A stretch of DNA of 64,000 bases from Iocasia fonsfrigidae (lineage in GTDB: Bacteria > Bacillota > Halanaerobiia > Halanaerobiales > DTU029): positions 1,840,137-1,904,136 of the forward strand of contig NZ_CP046640.1 of NCBI RefSeq assembly GCF_017751145.1. Direction: 5' to 3'. Positions 60,056 to 64,000 of the stretch are shown in pieces. The notes under the pieces were generated by a model, which was given only the letters and a program-made list of their open reading frames with translations, did no database searches and was not told the origin of the DNA. The translations under genes and the position numbers were made by a program. Every line of letters starts with the position of its first letter. Position 1 is the first letter of the stretch.

Positions 60056-61270
60056 ATGAATGTTAAACGAATATTTCTAGGACTTGAACTTTTTGCTATC
60101 TGTTTTGGGGCTACGGTCTTAGTTCCACTTTTGACAGGTATCCCTACATCGATTGTTCTATTTACTGCCGGTATAACTACCCTAATTATGCATTATTTTG
60201 GGAAGGGTAAGTATGGTGCCCCAATAATATTTCTCGGTTCCAGTTTTGCCTATATAGTACCAATTAATCATGTTCGTGATGAGTGGGGGTTTGCGGCTGT
60301 TTTTTTTGCTTTAGGTATTGCAGGGATAATGAAGGTGTTATTTTCTAGAATCGTAAAATACTTTGGTAGTGAATTAATTTCTAAAAAATTATTTCCCCCT
60401 GTTGTCTTTGGCTCAATGATTGCTTTAATAGGTCTTACTCTAATAGAGGATGGTCTGGGGATGGCAAGTGAAAACTGGCTGCTGGCTTTAATCACTTTGA
60501 TTACAGCTGCGGTACTAATGGTTTTTGCTAAAGGGATACCCAATTTATTTTCAGTTTTGATTGCTGTGCTTGTTGGATATATTGCTTCATTATTTAGCGG
60601 TTCTGTAACAGTGGAAATAAACTACCTGATAGGTTTACCTGCCTTTACTAAACCTGAAGTGAACTGGCAGGCTGTTTTTTATATGCTCCCTTTTGCCCTG
60701 GCACCAACGATTGAGCACTTTGGAGATATATTTGCTATTACTGAGGCTACTGGCAAAAAGTATTATGAATCACCAGGTATTCACAGGACAATGCTGATAG
60801 ATGGAATTGGTACAATGATGTCATTTTTGGGGTCTGTTCCGAACACAACCTATTCAGAGGGTGTTTCTGCTGTAAATCTTCTTAAGATTAAAGATGATAA
60901 AGTAGCCAGAAATGCTGGTATATGGGCACTGCTCTTTAGTTTTGTTGGACTACTTAGTGCTTTTTTACAGTCAATACCAACGGCAGTTATCGGTGGGGTT
61001 ATGGTTATACTCTTTGGTAGTATCATTACAATTGGTTTAAAAAGTTTTGTAAAGGGAAAGGTTGATTTTGGAAACCCTAGAAATATCTTAATAGCCTCTG
61101 TTATGTTTGTGTTTGGTTTAGGTGGGGTAAAAATATGGGTCTTTGAAGAAGTTGGACTGGCTGCCTTGTTAGGTTTAACTCTACAGATGCTTTTCTTGAT
61201 TTATGATAAGATTACTGGAAACGGTGAAGATGATGAGGGAGATTTAGACCCTCTGACAGTAGATGTATAA
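60056..61270 (+). CDS. uraA: Uracil permease (NCS2 family)
   Basis: The 404-residue protein has about 12-14 helices. FALAPTIEHFGDIFAITEAT and MLIDGIGTMMSFLGSVPNTT-like TYSEGVSAVNLLKI are NCS2 signatures; the glutamate of 'TIEHFGD' and that of 'TYSEG' bind the nucleobase and proton. It takes up uracil. ATG 60056 follows AGAGGGGATTTTATA. It is transcribed with or after pyrR through its own attenuator, consistent with pyrimidine salvage. Confidence 0.93.
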   Translation: MNVKRIFLGLELFAICFGATVLVPLLTGIPTSIVLFTAGITTLIMHYFGKGKYGAPIIFLGSSFAYIVPINHVRDEWGFAAVFFALGIAGIMKVLFSRIVKYFGSELISKKLFPPVVFGSMIALIGLTLIEDGLGMASENWLLALITLITAAVLMVFAKGIPNLFSVLIAVLVGYIASLFSGSVTVEINYLIGLPAFTKPEVNWQAVFYMLPFALAPTIEHFGDIFAITEATGKKYYESPGIHRTMLIDGIGTMMSFLGSVPNTTYSEGVSAVNLLKIKDDKVARNAGIWALLFSFVGLLSAFLQSIPTAVIGGVMVILFGSIITIGLKSFVKGKVDFGNPRNILIASVMFVFGLGGVKIWVFEEVGLAALLGLTLQMLFLIYDKITGNGEDDEGDLDPLTVDV

Positions 61271-61316
61271 AGGATGTATAAATGATGTAAGATAAAAACT
61301 ATAATTAATAACCTGA

Positions 61317-61365
61317 TTAATCCCTGGAGTCATGTAAAACTAAAACTTCAGGGATTAGTCTTTTT
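61317..61365. terminator. Terminator between uraA and uvsE (convergent)
   Basis: TTAATCCCTGGAG and CTTCAGGGATTAG pair (one mismatch), followed by TCTTTTTG on the + strand. The last codons of the minus-strand gene lie within it. Confidence 0.7.
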
Positions 61366-62298
61366 GGGATTGTAATTAAGGTCATCCCAGAGCTTAAGGA
61401 CTGCTGCATCCTGTTTTTTAGCTTCGATCATAATATCAAATTGGTAATTACTTGCCAGTTTAATAAATTCAATAAAATCATCTGCCTTAATATAATCAGC
61501 ATGGCTTAATGGTTTCTCTTTACTCCTGGGGCTGGAGAAGTGAACTTTTGGAGGCCTATTTAGTATATTCCAGGTGTCAAAAATTTCTGCTAAGTAATCT
61601 TCTAGATTTTCCCCCTGATTATAGCAATTATGGTGATGGACATCGAGTACCATTGGGCGATTTATGGTTTTACAAATAGTCAAAACATCACTAATAGAAT
61701 ATGAGGTATCATCATTTTCCACTACCAGTCTATTTCGCACATTTTGGGGTAATTTATTAAAGTTTTTAATAAATCTTTCCATAGATTTTTTTTTATCCCC
61801 ATAAACCCCACCGACATGTGTGACCATTACAGCATTTCCATCCAGATTCATGGCAGTAAGGACTTTATTGTGATATATTAGGTCACGTACTGAATTAATG
61901 AATTTCTTTTCACTCTTTGTATTAATCACAGTGTATTGACCAGGATGGCTGCTGACCTTAAGGTTATGTTTTTTAATGATATTTCCTATTTTTTCAAATT
62001 CCCCAGCAAGCTCTTTTTCATAATTCCAGATTTGTCCTGCCGGGTGATTGGCCAGTGGTATTAATTGAGATGAAAAACGGTAGAGTTTAAACCCTTCTGC
62101 TATATTATGCCAGAGTAGTCTTGTTGTATTTTTCAGGTTTGAACGAGCTATTTTTTCAATTCGATAGATTTTACTATCTTTATCCTCCAGCTTCTGAAAC
62201 TTACCAAGAGGGACTGTCCTGGCTGTTGAACAATTCTTTATTATAGAACTAATACAGGCATAGCCAAAATCTATTTTATGATAAATGTTTTTATTCAT
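61348..62298 (-). CDS. uvsE: UV damage endonuclease UvsE
   Basis: The 316-residue TIM-barrel protein has the UVDE pattern: DFGYACISSIIKNCSTARTV, YRFSSQLIPLANHP, LKVSSHPGQYTVINTKS, MVTHVGGVYGDKKKSMERF, LVVENDDTSYSISDVL, MVLDVHHHNC and 'VHFSSPRS'. The histidines, aspartates and glutamates of these motifs are the metal ligands. It nicks DNA 5' of UV photoproducts and abasic sites. It is a single gene, convergent with uraA. Confidence 0.93.
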   Translation of the reverse strand: MNKNIYHKIDFGYACISSIIKNCSTARTVPLGKFQKLEDKDSKIYRIEKIARSNLKNTTRLLWHNIAEGFKLYRFSSQLIPLANHPAGQIWNYEKELAGEFEKIGNIIKKHNLKVSSHPGQYTVINTKSEKKFINSVRDLIYHNKVLTAMNLDGNAVMVTHVGGVYGDKKKSMERFIKNFNKLPQNVRNRLVVENDDTSYSISDVLTICKTINRPMVLDVHHHNCYNQGENLEDYLAEIFDTWNILNRPPKVHFSSPRSKEKPLSHADYIKADDFIEFIKLASNYQFDIMIEAKKQDAAVLKLWDDLNYNPKKTNP

Positions 62299-62405
62299 TT
62301 ATTGGACCACCTTATTGATAAATGATATATTATTATGTGCCTGGAAAAGAGATATAATACTTTAAAAAAATTTTAAACTATCAACAATAATATTTAAATA
62401 GAATG

Positions 62406-62436
62406 AAATAATTATTATTAATGATAATTATTTAAA
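62406..62436. promoter_or_regulatory. Tandem Fur/PerR-like boxes before fprA
   Basis: AAATAATTATTATTA (62406-62420) fits the 7-1-7 PerR/Fur pattern at 11 of 14 positions. TGATAATTATTTAAA (62422-62436) has one perfect Fur half-site (TGATAAT). They sit just upstream of the -35 box of the fprA promoter. Such AT-rich patterns occur by chance in this genome, so confidence is moderate. Confidence 0.45.
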
Positions 62437-62438
62437 GC

Positions 62439-62468
62439 TTGTATTTTAAATGGAATAGATGATATACT
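62439..62468 (+). promoter_or_regulatory. Promoter of fprA
   Basis: TTGTAT (62439-62444), 18 bases, TATACT (62463-62468), ending 34 bases before the start codon. Confidence 0.5.
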
Positions 62469-62502
62469 TTAAAGTGATATACTTAATAAAGGAGTGAGCG
62501 AT

Positions 62503-63693
62503 ATGAATAGAGAAATAAATATAAGAGAGGATGTTTACTGGGTAGGGGTTAATGATCAGGAGACCAGTATTTTTGAGTCCTTATGGCCATTACCCAATGG
62601 GGTTTCTTATAACTCATATTTAATTGTAGATGAAAAGGTTGCTTTGATAGATACCGTAAAAATTACATACCATGATTCTTTTATTGATAAAATTAAAAAA
62701 ATACTGGGTAATAAAAAAGTAGATTATCTAATAGTTAATCATATGGAACCAGATCATTCTGGGTCAATCAAGGCTTTAAAAAAGGAATATCCAGAAATAC
62801 AAATTATAGGAAATAATAAAACTGCTGCTTTTCTGGAAGGGTTTTATGGATTAACTGATGACATAAAAATCATCAAAGATGCTGAAGTATTAAAACTAGG
62901 TAAACATGAACTAAAGTTTCATCTAACTCCTATGGTACATTGGCCTGAGACGATGATGACCTTTGAAAAATCTGAAGGAATTCTTTTTGCTGGGGATGCC
63001 TTTGGTGGTTTTGGAGCCTTACAGGGTGGGATATTTGATGATGAATTAGATATTAAGTATTATGAAGATGAAATCAGGCGTTATTATACTAATATAGTTG
63101 CCAAATATAGTCCAATGGTTCAAAAGGCTTTTGAAAAACTGGCTGATACGGATATCAAGGTAATAGCTTCTACACATGGTCCTGTCTGGAGGAGTAATCC
63201 TGACTATATTATTGATGCATATGATAGACTTAGTAGTTATCAGGTAGAAGAAGGTGTAGTAGTTGTTTATGGCTCAATGTATGGCAATACTAAAAAAATT
63301 GCAGAAAATATTGCCAGATGTCTTGCTGAAAATGGTATCAGACAGATCAGGCTATATGATGCTGCTAGAACCCATCTTTCATACTTGTTGAGTGATATAT
63401 GGAGGTTTGAGGGGTTGATTATAGGTTCCTGTACTTATAATACGGAACTATTTCCCCCGGTGGCAGGATTGACCTCTGCCTTATTAAATCGTAGAGTAAA
63501 GAACCATAAATTAGGTATTTTTGGAACATATAGTTGGAGTAGTGCAGCCAAAGATAGTCTCCTGGAATTTGCTGAAAAAGCTAAACTGGATTTAATAGAA
63601 CCAGTCTTTGAAGCAAAATATGCCCCTGCTCAAGATGATTTGAAACAAGCCAGTCAATTAGCCCAAAATATGGCACAGGCATTAAAGGGCTAG
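62503..63693 (+). CDS. fprA: FprA-type flavodiiron protein (O2/NO reductase)
   Basis: In this 396-residue protein, residues 30-240 form a metallo-beta-lactamase-type diiron domain with H80-x-E82-x-D84-H85 (NHMEPDHSG), MVHWPETM and FAGDAFGGFG. Residues 252-390 form a flavodoxin domain with VVVYGSMYGNTKKIAENIA binding FMN. It reduces O2 (or NO) to water in anaerobes, receiving electrons from rubredoxin or similar. ATG 62503 follows AAAGGAGTGAGCGAT; GTG 62494 overlaps the site. Upstream Fur/PerR-like boxes fit oxidative-stress control. It lacks a fused rubredoxin domain. Confidence 0.93.
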   Translation: MNREINIREDVYWVGVNDQETSIFESLWPLPNGVSYNSYLIVDEKVALIDTVKITYHDSFIDKIKKILGNKKVDYLIVNHMEPDHSGSIKALKKEYPEIQIIGNNKTAAFLEGFYGLTDDIKIIKDAEVLKLGKHELKFHLTPMVHWPETMMTFEKSEGILFAGDAFGGFGALQGGIFDDELDIKYYEDEIRRYYTNIVAKYSPMVQKAFEKLADTDIKVIASTHGPVWRSNPDYIIDAYDRLSSYQVEEGVVVVYGSMYGNTKKIAENIARCLAENGIRQIRLYDAARTHLSYLLSDIWRFEGLIIGSCTYNTELFPPVAGLTSALLNRRVKNHKLGIFGTYSWSSAAKDSLLEFAEKAKLDLIEPVFEAKYAPAQDDLKQASQLAQNMAQALKG

Positions 63694-63704
63694 GGTGGTG
63701 TTTT

Positions 63705-64000
63705 ATGAAGGTTTATGCTATTGGTGATCTGCATTTATCCTTTGCTGAAAAGGCAGAAATAGGCAATTTAGAAAGTGCTGTTGTATATAAACCTATGGAT
63801 ATATTTGGCGAAAAATGGAATGCACATTATCAAAAGATTTATGATAACTGGTCCAAAAAGGTGGTAGATGATGATTTAGTATTAATACCAGGTGATATTT
63901 CATGGGCAAGTGATCTTTCAGAACTGGAGTATGATCTAGATTTCTTAGAATTACTACCAGGTAGAAAGGTATTAGTTCGTGGTAATCATGATTATTGGTG
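63705..64000 (+). CDS. Metallophosphoesterase (partial, runs off window)
   Basis: The first 98 codons read KVYAIGDLHLSF (GDxH), LVLIPGDISWASDLSELEYD (GDxxW) and VLVRGNHDYWW (GNHD), the calcineurin-like phosphoesterase motifs. GDISWA and NHDYWW resemble the clostridial/bacillar family of stand-alone metallophosphoesterases (YkuE-like). ATG 63705 follows AGGGTGGTGTTTT, 11 bases after fprA, so it is probably co-transcribed. The 3' end is outside the window. Confidence 0.85.
   Translation, partial: MKVYAIGDLHLSFAEKAEIGNLESAVVYKPMDIFGEKWNAHYQKIYDNWSKKVVDDDLVLIPGDISWASDLSELEYDLDFLELLPGRKVLVRGNHDYW

Overview
The window is AT-rich DNA with short intergenic gaps. It looks like a chromosomal segment of a spore-forming, diderm (outer-membrane) member of the Firmicutes, most likely of the Halanaerobiales type. 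Three things support this. There is an SLH-domain porin with a signal peptide and a terminal phenylalanine (19396-21105), plus a second beta-barrel protein and a LolA-like carrier (14015-16082), which imply an outer membrane. There is a spoVAC-AD-AE operon (31431-33261), which implies endospores. There is a nine-gene V/A-type ATPase operon (41315-49848), common in fermentative clostridia. The lineage is inferred from gene content; no rRNA or tRNA gene is visible.

Layout. 1-4300: mobile, very AT-rich region with two copies of one group II intron (the first cut by the window edge) flanking a methyltransferase gene, followed by a nucleotidyltransferase-like gene. 4400-9700: small and hypothetical genes, a DUF6530 gene behind a textbook promoter and a 33-bp perfect palindrome, a BlaI-type repressor with a defective M56 peptidase partner, a relic of a solute-binding protein, and a SpoU methyltransferase fused to a MarR-like domain. 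10000-16100: a TetR-controlled transporter operon (ABC ATPase, two FtsX-type permeases, LolA-like periplasmic carrier, outer-membrane barrel) that resembles a dedicated Lol-type export route. 16100-21200: aminotransferase, a small membrane protein, 1.5 kb of decayed repeats, and the SLH porin. 21400-31300: accessory genes (AraC regulator plus EamA exporter, hydrolases, acetyltransferases, VOC, cupin, DsrE, Nudix, M18 peptidase) mixed with gene relics. 31400-41200: spoVA operon, MFS transporter plus methyltransferase, DUF421 protein, CBS protein plus cation/proton antiporter, two-component system. 41300-49850: V/A-ATPase. 49900-54650: stress protein, QueG-like protein, MATE exporter, lspA-rluD. 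54987-59124: a cysteine/serine catabolic module (ridA, cyuA, DAACS transporter) divergent from a YheO-like regulator. 59200-64000: pyrR and uraA, each behind a PyrR attenuator, then uvsE, an FprA flavoprotein and the start of a metallophosphoesterase gene.

The most unusual material lies between genes. Four intergenic copies (9692, 18840, 22261, 36699) of a structured repeat have two nested stems whose sequences change while pairing is kept, around constant GC-rich loop motifs. A second palindromic family (14781 and 54807) occurs once with an internal deletion and in opposite orientation. These two families are the best candidates for something undescribed. Regulation can be read directly at several loci: palindromic operators at tetR and DUF6530, two PyrR attenuators, Fur/PerR-like boxes before fprA, and mirrored promoters around a long inverted repeat at the cyuA locus.
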